16,314 nt of DNA from an uncultured bacterium (lineage in GTDB: Bacteria; Actinomycetota; Actinomycetes; S36-B12). How positions within the stretch are numbered: the stretch's first letter is position 1; every line of letters begins with the position of its first letter. A program made the translations under genes and the position numbers. The notes beneath the pieces are model-generated. The model had not been told where the DNA came from. It worked only from the letters and a program-made list of their open reading frames with translations, and searched no databases. The stretch covers positions 1-16,314 of the forward strand of contig CAIVQM010000499.1 of NCBI GenBank assembly GCA_903908025.1. The letters run 5' to 3'. Of this stretch, positions 6,701 through 13,623 are shown one piece after another.

Positions 6701-7953
6701 TACGCCAGTCGGATCGTGACGTCGCCGGCATCGGCACGCGCCGCTGCGACCATGCCGTAGGGCAGGCGGAAGATCCGCCCTGGTGCGAGCGGCCACGGAA
6801 TGCGCCTACGCGCAAGCACCGTGCCGTCCTGCTCGACAACGACGCGCGGCAGGGCACGGTGCTCCGTGCCCCACAGCAGCAGGCGGCCGCGCGACGGCGG
6901 CGGATCCCCGGGGCGAAGGAGCCCGGGCGCGACCCAGGCAAAGGGTTCTTCGGTGACGATCCGCACCGCTGGCCGCCGATCGCTATCGCCCGCGAGCCAG
7001 CGACGAACCTCCGTTGCGACGTGACGCCCGTCGAGCGCCGCAACATCCGCCGTGTCGACGGGATGCAGCAGGTTGCCCGCGGCGAACACACCGGGTGCAC
7101 TGGTCCGCAGGGCCATGTCGACGAGCGGACCCCGATGCCCAGCACCGAGGTCGAGGCCACGCAGTCGGCTGAGCTCGTTGTCGGGTACCCAGTCGCCGGT
7201 GAGGATCACCGTGTCGCATGCGACCCGGGTGCGGGCGCCTGTGTCGAGGTGCGCGAGCTCAATTGCCTCGACGCGGTCCCGGCCGATGATGCGCGCCACG
7301 CGAGCGCGCCGCGCAACCGGGAAACCAAATGCCGTCCGGCCCACCAGCGCCAGGCCCGCGGGGGTCTCGACACGGTCAGCCTGCGTCGCCATCAGCACCG
7401 TGGAGCACCCGGCCTCCCGCAGGGTCAGCACCGCTGACCAGCTCACCAATTCGGAGCCAACAACGACGGCCCGGGTACCCACGTTCCGGTGCTGCAGATG
7501 CACAAGGCCCTGCAGTTGTCCTGTCGTGTACACCCCGGCCGGGCGATCACCGGGGATCATGCGCGCTGCCCGCGGCCGCTCGCGCGCGCCGGTAGCGAGC
7601 ACGATCGCGCCGGCGTCCACGCGGTAACGGCCCTCCCGCGAGGTGACGACGGGGGCTCCGTCCTCAGCCCAACCGGTGACCATCGCGCCCGTTCGAACGT
7701 CGACGCCGCTGTCGTGCGCTTCGGCCACCAGAGCCCGCGCATACGCGGGCCCCGTCATCACCGCGCGACGATCCCGGATGCCGTACCCCGTGTGATCGCT
7801 GTGCCGGGGAATGCCCCCGGCCTGCTCTTCGCGCTCGAAGACGACGACGGACGACACCCCCGCGTTCCGCAGCGCGGCTGCAGCGGTTAGCCCTGCGGGG
7901 CCCCCGCCGATGACGGCAACATCGCAGGCGAGGACATCGATCGACTCACGCAT
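6700..7953 (-). CDS. FAD/NAD(P)-dependent oxidoreductase, GlpB/HcnB-like
   Basis: A 417-residue two-dinucleotide-domain flavoprotein. FAD binding is at CDVAVIGGGPAGLTAAAAL (10–28), with the ATGARERP signature at 120–127 and GVFAAGNLLHP (288–298) near the end of the FAD domain. The NAD(P) domain starts AVVVGSELVSWS (162–173); its glycine motif is degenerate. About 90 C-terminal residues form a separate β-rich extension. There are no redox-active CxxC cysteines. Such proteins pair with GlpA-type dehydrogenases in the glp clusters of Thermotoga and firmicutes and in opine or cyanide oxidases, passing electrons from the dehydrogenase to NAD(P) or another acceptor. ATG 7953 overlaps the upstream gene by 8 bp; the frame extends to 8094 but without homology. 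Confidence 0.88.
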   Translation of the reverse strand: MRESIDVLACDVAVIGGGPAGLTAAAALRNAGVSSVVVFEREEQAGGIPRHSDHTGYGIRDRRAVMTGPAYARALVAEAHDSGVDVRTGAMVTGWAEDGAPVVTSREGRYRVDAGAIVLATGARERPRAARMIPGDRPAGVYTTGQLQGLVHLQHRNVGTRAVVVGSELVSWSAVLTLREAGCSTVLMATQADRVETPAGLALVGRTAFGFPVARRARVARIIGRDRVEAIELAHLDTGARTRVACDTVILTGDWVPDNELSRLRGLDLGAGHRGPLVDMALRTSAPGVFAAGNLLHPVDTADVAALDGRHVATEVRRWLAGDSDRRPAVRIVTEEPFAWVAPGLLRPGDPPPSRGRLLLWGTEHRALPRVVVEQDGTVLARRRIPWPLAPGRIFRLPYGMVAAARADAGDVTIRLA

Positions 7954-9334
7954 CGACGACTCCGAGCATGCCGGATACCTCGGCGCCGCAGTAGAAGCCC
8001 TGGCAGCGACCCAGCGTGGCGCGCGTGCGACGGCGCAGTCCGTCGAGGTCCGACGGCGGGATCGCCGACGCGAGAGCATCGCGAATCTCGCCACGCGTCA
8101 CGCGCTCGCAGAAGCAGACGATGCTGCCGTACTCCGGGTCAGCCGTGATCAGGTCTTCGCGCGAGTAGGGACGGGGGAACGACTCACCGATATTCGGCAT
8201 TCGCGGTGGAGGCGGCAGATCCGTTCGAGGCACGAGGTCGAGCCCGGACTCGGACAGCAGAGTTGCCGCGTGCTCGGCCAGAGCCATCGATGCGGTGAGG
8301 CCGGTCGACCGGATTCCGCCCAGCAGCAGGTAGCGCTGACCGGGGTCGACGTCCACGACATAGTCGATGTGCTCGGTAGCGGCACGGAGGCCGGCATAGG
8401 CCGCCGTCACGTCCTCGTCCATGAGCGCGGGCAGCAGGGCGGACCCCTTCGCAAGCAGGAAGGCGAACCCCTCCTCGGATGTCGACGTGTCGGCGCGGTC
8501 GACGAGGCTCTCGGATGTCGGACCGAGCATCACGTTCCCGAAGATGGTCGGACTGATCAGCACGCCCTTCCCCTTGTCGGTCGGCACCGGCAGCACGATC
8601 ACGTCAACGAGCGGACGTGCGAGCTTGTCGTACACGAGCAGCTCTCCGCGGCGCGGCACGATGGTGAAGCGATCATGGCCGAGCATCCGATCAATGACGT
8701 CGCCACCGAGCCCCGCTGCGTTCACTATCCAGCGGGTGCGGATGTCGCCGCGGTCGCTCACGACTGTGGTCGATCCCGGCCCCGGCATGACGTCGAGCAC
8801 CCGGGTCCCCAGCATGAGCTGCACACCGCGTTCGACTGCCTCGGTTGCGAAGGCGAGTGGCGTTGTCCAGGGGCAGATGATTGACTCACCGGGAACCGTC
8901 AGCCCGCCGACGACGCCCGGGCCCAGGTGCGGGAGCATCACGCGAACCGCGCCCGCGTCGATCACCTCGCACGCGTGGTAGCCGTTCTTGACCGCCTTGT
9001 CCCGCAGGGACGGGAGCACCGCGAGCTCATCGTCGGTCCAGGCCACGAGGACTGCCCCCGTCCGCTCGACCGGGATCCCCACCGCATCCGCGTACCCCGA
9101 GAGCAGTGCGTAGCCACGCGCCACCATCGATGCCTCGAGCGAACCGGGCACGGCGTCGAAGCCGGTGTGCAGGATCGCCGTGTTCGCCTTGCTCGTCGCA
9201 TCGCCGATATCGCATCGAGCCTCAATGAGGGCGATGGACACATCGAAGCCCGCCAGGTGGCGAGCTACGGCGCAGCCGACGACACCGGCTCCGATCACGA
9301 CGATGTCGACGTCGGCGATCACGTCGGGCCTCAC
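7946..9334 (-). CDS. glpA: GlpA-like glycerol-3-phosphate dehydrogenase with BFD [2Fe-2S] domain
   Basis: A 462-residue FAD-dependent dehydrogenase of the DAO fold. The Rossmann motif is DIVVIGAGVVGCAVARHLA (10–28), the substrate domain includes VPRRGELLVYDK, and GGIRSTGLTAS is the conserved FAD site before the C-terminal part. The end is a BFD-like [2Fe-2S] domain with C407, C409 (CFC) and C444, C449 (CQGFYC). This domain order is that of GlpA-type respiratory enzymes that oxidise glycerol 3-phosphate to dihydroxyacetone phosphate. The GTG start at 9334 overlaps the kinase stop by 4 bp (GTGA), so the two are translationally coupled. The symbol is by family. Because the kinase is atypical, the true substrate may be another polyol phosphate. 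No GlpC gene is seen. Confidence 0.88.
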   Translation of the reverse strand: MRPDVIADVDIVVIGAGVVGCAVARHLAGFDVSIALIEARCDIGDATSKANTAILHTGFDAVPGSLEASMVARGYALLSGYADAVGIPVERTGAVLVAWTDDELAVLPSLRDKAVKNGYHACEVIDAGAVRVMLPHLGPGVVGGLTVPGESIICPWTTPLAFATEAVERGVQLMLGTRVLDVMPGPGSTTVVSDRGDIRTRWIVNAAGLGGDVIDRMLGHDRFTIVPRRGELLVYDKLARPLVDVIVLPVPTDKGKGVLISPTIFGNVMLGPTSESLVDRADTSTSEEGFAFLLAKGSALLPALMDEDVTAAYAGLRAATEHIDYVVDVDPGQRYLLLGGIRSTGLTASMALAEHAATLLSESGLDLVPRTDLPPPPRMPNIGESFPRPYSREDLITADPEYGSIVCFCERVTRGEIRDALASAIPPSDLDGLRRRTRATLGRCQGFYCGAEVSGMLGVVDA

Positions 9335-10761
9335 CGCGTCACCGCCATCGAGAGGTCGCGGTCGACGGCCGCGCGCCATCGCGCCATCGCATCCGCTGCT
9401 CGGTCGGCAGACCATCGCGGCTCGAAGGTCTCGGCCGGCGCTGCCGAGGGAATCGCGTCTGCAAGCGCACACGAAGGCATCACGGACATGCGTCCGACGG
9501 CGGCCGCACCGAGCGCAGTCGCGTGCGGCGACGCATAGACCTCGACTGGGCGTTGCAGCAGATCGGCCTGCGTCTGCATCAGGACCCGCGAGTGAGTGAG
9601 TCCGCCATCGACCCGGAGGCCGTCGATGCGCGCGCCCATGTCGGCATCGACGACGTCAACGAGCGCAGCAACCTGTGCCGCGATCCCCTCGACCACGGCG
9701 CGCACGATGCCGCCGCGGCTCGTAGCCAGGCTCAGACCCGCGAAGGACGCACGCGCATCCGGCTGCCACCACGGGGCGGCCAGTCCGGCCAGTGCTGGCA
9801 CGAACAGCACGCCATCACTATCGGGCGCAGATTCGGAGTCAAGGTCCCGTGAGCTTGTGAGCAGTCCCAGCTGAACAAGCCACCGCAGCGCGGAGGCAAC
9901 GGTGAACACCTGCGCGTCCATGCAGTAGGGCGTGCCCTCGCGTGTTCGCCAGGCAACGGACGTCGTGAGACCGTGCGTCGAGCGCGCCGGCACCGGGCCA
10001 GCGTTGGCCAGTAGGAACGCACCCGTGCCGTACGTGCACTTCGCGCTACCGGGAGCGAGGCAGCCCTCCGCGAGAAGTGCCGCCTGCTGGTCGACGATCA
10101 GGCCACCAACAGGCAGCTCCCCGCCGAACGCCGTCGTGCTGCCGACGACCTCGTCGCAGGCCACCAGCCGAGGCAGCGGTTCGTCGGCGAGCCCGAACAT
10201 GCCGAGGAGCTCCGGATCCCACTGCACGGAGTCGAGATCGAGGACCAGTGAACGGCTCGCCGTGGTCACATCCGTGACGAACTCCCCCGTGAGCTGATGC
10301 ACCAGCCAGGAATCGCTCGTCGTCACGACGCCCTCTGTGGTGACGTTGCGCCGGAGCCAGGCCATCTTCGGAGCGGAGAAGTAGGGGTCGAGGACCAGTC
10401 CGGTCCGCGCGGCCAGTTCGTCGGCATGCTCGCGCACTGCCACGCACACCGACTCCGACCGACCGTCCTGCCAGACGATCGCGGGACTGAGGGGCTGGCC
10501 GGACGCAGGATCCCAGGCTAGGACGGTCTCGCCCTGGTTCGCTAGAGCGACCACATCGGCCGAGACCCCGGCGGAGTCCAGTGCCTGACGACCCGCGGCC
10601 AGGACCGAGTCGAGCAGTTCGCCGGGATCCTGCTCAACACCGCCGTCGGGGAGATACATGGGGCGCACCGGCACCTCAGCAAGCGCAAGGACCTCACCAC
10701 TGCCGTCGACCACGATTGCCTTCGTGCCCGAGGTACCCTGGTCGATGGCGAGGACGATCAC
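9331..10761 (-). CDS. FGGY-family kinase, glycerol-kinase-like with altered active site
   Basis: A 476-residue ATP-dependent sugar or polyol kinase. The N-terminal phosphate loop is LAIDQGTSGTKAIVVD (4–19), the catalytic Asp is D224 in VDQQAALLAEG, the C-terminal ATP domain has KCTYGTGAFLL (241–251), and RVDGGLTHSRVLMQTQADLL closes the fold. Compared with E. coli GlpK, the glycerol-binding pair Arg83-Glu84 (NQRE) reads NQGE here (G77, E78), while Trp (AIVWQ, W97), Tyr127 and Asp224 are kept. It is thus glycerol-kinase-like but probably with altered substrate preference. It is first of three coupled genes. GTG 10761 is preceded by no Shine-Dalgarno but by TAGATT at leaderless distance. A GTG at 10797 in frame would add 12 non-homologous residues. 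Confidence 0.9.
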   Translation of the reverse strand: MIVLAIDQGTSGTKAIVVDGSGEVLALAEVPVRPMYLPDGGVEQDPGELLDSVLAAGRQALDSAGVSADVVALANQGETVLAWDPASGQPLSPAIVWQDGRSESVCVAVREHADELAARTGLVLDPYFSAPKMAWLRRNVTTEGVVTTSDSWLVHQLTGEFVTDVTTASRSLVLDLDSVQWDPELLGMFGLADEPLPRLVACDEVVGSTTAFGGELPVGGLIVDQQAALLAEGCLAPGSAKCTYGTGAFLLANAGPVPARSTHGLTTSVAWRTREGTPYCMDAQVFTVASALRWLVQLGLLTSSRDLDSESAPDSDGVLFVPALAGLAAPWWQPDARASFAGLSLATSRGGIVRAVVEGIAAQVAALVDVVDADMGARIDGLRVDGGLTHSRVLMQTQADLLQRPVEVYASPHATALGAAAVGRMSVMPSCALADAIPSAAPAETFEPRWSADRAADAMARWRAAVDRDLSMAVTR

Positions 10762-10768
10762 CCGACCG

Positions 10769-10774
10769 AATCTA
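10769..10774 (-). promoter_or_regulatory. candidate –10 element of the kinase operon
   Basis: TAGATT on the minus strand is followed by 7 nt and the GTG at 10761, so transcription would start 1 nt before the codon. It abuts the inverted repeat at 10775–10797. Confidence 0.45.
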
Positions 10775-10797
10775 GTGCCGCGGCGGAATCGCGGCAC
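10775..10797. repeat. perfect inverted repeat: operator or terminator
   Basis: GTGCCGCG and CGCGGCAC form perfect 8-bp arms around a 7-bp centre. The repeat begins directly after the EamA stop codon and ends next to the kinase –10-like box, covering about –35 to –13 of the proposed start site. It could be a repressor operator for the polyol operon or the EamA terminator. No T-tract follows. Confidence 0.65.
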
Positions 10798-11733
10798 TCA
10801 GATCGGCGCTGTCTCCGAGGGCACCGTGCGCGATCCGGAGCGGATGACGAGGAAGATGCCCACGAACATCAGCGCAACTGCAGGGATGATCCCGGCGGGC
10901 GGCAGCTGCTTCAGCGCGATCGCCGCGATGATCGTCGCGCCCGGCATCTCGAGCAGGATCGCCAGCGAGACGACGGTTGCGGATGTCGTCGAGAGCACCT
11001 TGTTGATGAGCGTGTGGCCGAGCAGTTGGGCACCGACGGTGAGCGCGAGGATCAAGCCCCAGGCCTGCAGCGAGTAACCGGACAGCGGCTGCCGGCCGAT
11101 CAGGCACAAAGCCAGCAGGAACACCGCCGAGGACGCGTACAGCCCCGTCGTGAATGTCGCGGTCGAGACCGTGCGGCGCGCGCTCTCCCCCACCGTCACA
11201 TAGGCGGCCGCCAGCATGCCGCCGAGGAGCGCGAGCACATCCCCGATGAGATGCCTCGGGTCGACCGACACGTCGATGCCCGTCAGGATCAGCACGCCCA
11301 CCAGCGAGATGGCGATGCCGATCCATGCCGTGCGCGGGATGTGCGCACCGCGCTGACGAGCGATCAGTGCCGCCCACACGGGTTGCGTCGCGACCAGCGC
11401 CGTCGACGATGCGACGGTGGTGAAGCGCAGGGACGGGATCCACGTCGCGAAGTGCGCACCGAGCAGCAGGCCCGCTGCAACCACCAGCCACCACTCGTGG
11501 CGAGTCATCCGTCGAAGCTCGGCGCGACGTCGGAACAGCACCCACGGCGCTGTCGCCGCCGAGCCAAGGAAGCAGCGCCAGAAGGCGATCGCGAGGGCCG
11601 GGGCCACCGTGGCCGCGATGATCGGTCCCGATGACGAGATGAACAGGACCGCAATCCCCAGCCACGCGAGGTCTGCGGCCGGCGGCCTGGTCAGGGCAGC
11701 GGGTCGGGACGCGGAATCCGTCGGCGAAGCCAT
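10798..11733 (-). CDS. EamA-family (drug/metabolite transporter) permease
   Basis: A 311-residue integral membrane protein with about ten hydrophobic helices in two EamA repeats. The first repeat spans roughly residues 20–150 and includes AIAFWRCFLGS and ASSTALVATQPVWAALIARQR. The second, about 165–300, includes GDVLALLGGMLAAAYVTVGE and SLAILLEMPGATIIAAI. Both end in the typical re-entrant stretch followed by GIxLVGxxL-type helices. Family members export or exchange small metabolites; substrates cannot be predicted. ATG 11733 has a good ribosome binding site (GGGAGGG, 6 nt away). It diverges from the MgtE-like gene across 37 bp and lies 36 bp upstream of the kinase, so it may share that operon if the inverted repeat in between is not a terminator. 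Confidence 0.9.
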   Translation of the reverse strand: MASPTDSASRPAALTRPPAADLAWLGIAVLFISSSGPIIAATVAPALAIAFWRCFLGSAATAPWVLFRRRAELRRMTRHEWWLVVAAGLLLGAHFATWIPSLRFTTVASSTALVATQPVWAALIARQRGAHIPRTAWIGIAISLVGVLILTGIDVSVDPRHLIGDVLALLGGMLAAAYVTVGESARRTVSTATFTTGLYASSAVFLLALCLIGRQPLSGYSLQAWGLILALTVGAQLLGHTLINKVLSTTSATVVSLAILLEMPGATIIAAIALKQLPPAGIIPAVALMFVGIFLVIRSGSRTVPSETAPI

Positions 11734-11739
11734 CGTCTG

Positions 11740-11746
11740 CCCTCCC
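11740..11746 (-). promoter_or_regulatory. ribosome binding site of the EamA gene
   Basis: GGGAGGG on the minus strand, 6 nt before ATG 11733. It supports this start over the long upstream open frame, which runs antisense through the MgtE-like gene. Confidence 0.7.
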
Positions 11747-11758
11747 CCCTCTCGGCGG

Positions 11759-11764
11759 TAGCCT
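11759..11764 (+). promoter_or_regulatory. candidate –10 element, leaderless MgtE-like gene
   Basis: TAGCCT is followed by exactly 6 nt and GTG 11771. With normal –10 geometry the transcript starts at the G of the start codon. No Shine-Dalgarno is present. Confidence 0.55.
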
Positions 11765-11770
11765 TTCGAC

Positions 11771-13030
11771 GTGACGACCGGCGCAGCGACTCGAGTATTC
11801 CTCGCGCGCCTGGCTGGCATCGGTGTCTTCGACCCGAATGGCGACCAGGTGGGCAAGGTACGCGATGGCATCGTCGTCCTCCGCATCGGAGCCAACCCAC
11901 CCCGCCTGACGGGTCTGGTCGTAGAGGTCCAGCCGCGCCGTCGGATCTTCGTCCCGATGACCAAGGTGACCGCCATCGATGTCGGAGCAGTCATCGTGAC
12001 CGGGGCTGTCAACCTGCGCCGCTTCGAGCAGCGGGCGAACGAGACACTCGTCACGGCTGAGCTCCTCGATCGGACCGTCGACCTCCGCGAGACCGGCGAG
12101 CAGGTGTCGATACTCGACGTCGCCGTCGAGAAGTCGCAGAGCCGCGACTGGTTCGTCAGCCAGCTGTTCGTCCGCAAGCCCGGTGGCGGCCTGCGCCGAC
12201 GTGGTGCCAGTCTCGTCGTCGACTGGGAGGACGTCGCCGGCCTCTCGCTGCCGATCGCGGACCAGCCCGCGGAGCAGCTCCTCGCCCGACTCGACACCAT
12301 GCGGGCAGCCGACGTCGCGCACATCCTCCAGGAACTGCCGACGAAACGTCGGCTAGAGGTCGCCCGCGGACTCGAGGACGAGCGCCTGGCCGACGTCATC
12401 GAGGAACTGCCCGACGACGAGGGCGTCGAGATCCTGCAGGCCCTCGAGGCCGAGCGGGCGGCCGACGTGCTCGAGGAGATGGACCCCGACGACGCCGCCG
12501 ACCTGCTGTCCGAACTGCCGCCCGACCAGGCTGCCGACCTGCTTCAGCGCATGGAGCCGGACGACGCCGAGGACATCCGGCGCCTGCTGTCCTACGACGA
12601 CTTCTCCGCCGGCGGCATGATGACGACCGAACCCGTCGTGCTGCCGCCGGACGCCACGGTTGCAGATGCTCTCGCACGGATTCGCAACCCCGAACTGTCA
12701 CCAGCGCTCGCATCCCAGGTCTACGTCACTCGCTCACCCACGGAGACGCCTACCGGGCGCTATCTCGGCGCCTGCCACTTCCAGCTGCTCCTTCGCGAGC
12801 CCCCCGGCACGCTGGTGTCCGCCCTTGTCGACACCAACCTCGTGCCCATCGGACCCGAGGCACCCCTCGACGTCATCACCCGCTACTTCGCGACCTACAA
12901 CCTCGTCGCACTGCCCGTCGTCGACGCCAACGGTCACCTGCTCGGAGCCGTCACGATCGACGATGTCATCGACCACATGCTGCCCGAGGACTGGCGCGAC
13001 AACGACGACGACTCGGCCGGGGGTGCGTAA
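11771..13030 (+). CDS. soluble MgtE N-domain/CBS protein with N-terminal PRC-barrel
   Basis: A 419-residue cytoplasmic protein. Residues about 8–160 form two PRC-barrel-like β units (GVFDPNGDQVGKVRDGIVVL; VSILDVAVEKSQSRDWFVSQ). Residues 165–275 are the acidic superhelical MgtE N-domain, visible as repeats such as LEEMDPDDAADLLSELPPDQ. Residues 284–405 are a CBS pair (MMTTEPVVLPPDATVADAL; LPVVDANGHLLGAVTIDDVI). The membrane domain of true MgtE Mg2+ channels is missing, so it is a sensor or regulator at most, not a transporter. I recall the same protein next to DUF1003 and mrp genes in mycobacteria (Rv1232c–Rv1229c region). Ligand binding (Mg2+ or nucleotide) is inferred from the domains. It starts at GTG, and the DUF1003 gene follows after 2 bp. 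Confidence 0.9.
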   Translation: MTTGAATRVFLARLAGIGVFDPNGDQVGKVRDGIVVLRIGANPPRLTGLVVEVQPRRRIFVPMTKVTAIDVGAVIVTGAVNLRRFEQRANETLVTAELLDRTVDLRETGEQVSILDVAVEKSQSRDWFVSQLFVRKPGGGLRRRGASLVVDWEDVAGLSLPIADQPAEQLLARLDTMRAADVAHILQELPTKRRLEVARGLEDERLADVIEELPDDEGVEILQALEAERAADVLEEMDPDDAADLLSELPPDQAADLLQRMEPDDAEDIRRLLSYDDFSAGGMMTTEPVVLPPDATVADALARIRNPELSPALASQVYVTRSPTETPTGRYLGACHFQLLLREPPGTLVSALVDTNLVPIGPEAPLDVITRYFATYNLVALPVVDANGHLLGAVTIDDVIDHMLPEDWRDNDDDSAGGA

Positions 13031-13032
13031 CC

Positions 13033-13614
13033 ATGGCCACCGACCGCACGCGCCGCAGCAACCGGATGGATCAGCCGCTGGATCGCAGCCGCTCGCTGCG
13101 ACCCAGCGTCGACACTGAGCGGTTCGGTCGCATCTCGGAGAGCGTTGCCCGGCACATCGGGTCGTGGGCCTTCATCATGTGGATGACGATGGCCATCATC
13201 ATCTGGGTCATCCTGAACCTCAGCATGAGCGATGGGGCGCCCGACCCGTTTCCGTTCATCTTCCTGACCTTGCTGCTCTCGCTGCAGGCCTCATATGCCG
13301 CACCGCTCATCCTGCTCGCCCAGAACCGGCAGGCCGATCGCGATCGTGTCCAGTTCCAGGAGGACCGGTTGCGCACCGAGCGCCTCCTCGCTGACTCCGA
13401 CTATCTGGCCCGCGAGATCGCCGCGCTGCGCGTGGCACTCGGCGACATGGCCACCCGCGACTACGTGCGCGGTGAACTGCGCGATCAGGTCGACGACATC
13501 ATCAAGGCACTCAACGAGCAGACCAAGGCCCAGACGAAGGCAATTGCGAAGGCCGAGCGGCGAACGGAGCGGCGACTGGAACGCCTCGTCGGCGAGGACG
13601 ACAGCGCCGAATAG
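13033..13614 (+). CDS. DUF1003 membrane protein
   Basis: A 193-residue protein of the DUF1003 family. After a basic, polar N-terminus (1–40) come two membrane helices, about 46–64 (AFIMWMTMAIIIWVILNLS) and 74–96, joined by the short acidic loop SDGAPDPFP. The second helix carries the family signature LLSLQASYAAPLILLAQNRQ and leads into AQNRQADRDR. Residues 97–187 are a charged, likely coiled-coil, cytoplasmic tail. The function of the family is not established. The 2-bp spacing after the MgtE-like gene means co-transcription and probably co-function at the membrane, perhaps in ion homeostasis (inference). Its TAG stop lies inside the –10-like box of mrp. Confidence 0.92.
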   Translation: MATDRTRRSNRMDQPLDRSRSLRPSVDTERFGRISESVARHIGSWAFIMWMTMAIIIWVILNLSMSDGAPDPFPFIFLTLLLSLQASYAAPLILLAQNRQADRDRVQFQEDRLRTERLLADSDYLAREIAALRVALGDMATRDYVRGELRDQVDDIIKALNEQTKAQTKAIAKAERRTERRLERLVGEDDSAE

Positions 13615-13617
13615 CAT
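13612..13617 (+). promoter_or_regulatory. candidate –10 element, leaderless mrp
   Basis: TAGCAT is followed by exactly 6 nt and ATG 13624. The TAG is also the DUF1003 stop codon, which makes chance agreement more likely here than at the other sites. No Shine-Dalgarno precedes the ATG. Confidence 0.4.
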
Positions 13618-13623
13618 CGGCAT

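Noticed and set aside
7954..8094. N-terminal extension of the oxidoreductase frame
   Set aside because: Arg/Ser-rich shadow of the GlpA-like C-terminus; the Rossmann motif is at the normal distance from ATG 7953.
9335..9472. N-terminal extension of the GlpA-like frame
   Set aside because: It overlaps the kinase by 138 bp, while GTG 9334 gives a standard 4-bp overlap and normal FAD-motif position.
10772..12322. 516-codon open frame on the minus strand overlapping the EamA gene
   Set aside because: Its frame differs from the clear ten-helix EamA protein and gives Arg/Gly/Ala-rich sequence without hydrophobic helices.
11734..12399. N-terminal extension of the EamA frame to 12399
   Set aside because: The extra 222 residues run antisense to the MgtE-like gene and are Ser/Arg-rich; the ribosome binding site supports ATG 11733.
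12430..12580. repeated GAC-GCC-GAC-CTG-type DNA within the MgtE-like gene
   Set aside because: It is explained by the acidic helical repeats of the MgtE N-domain protein sequence, not by a DNA repeat.
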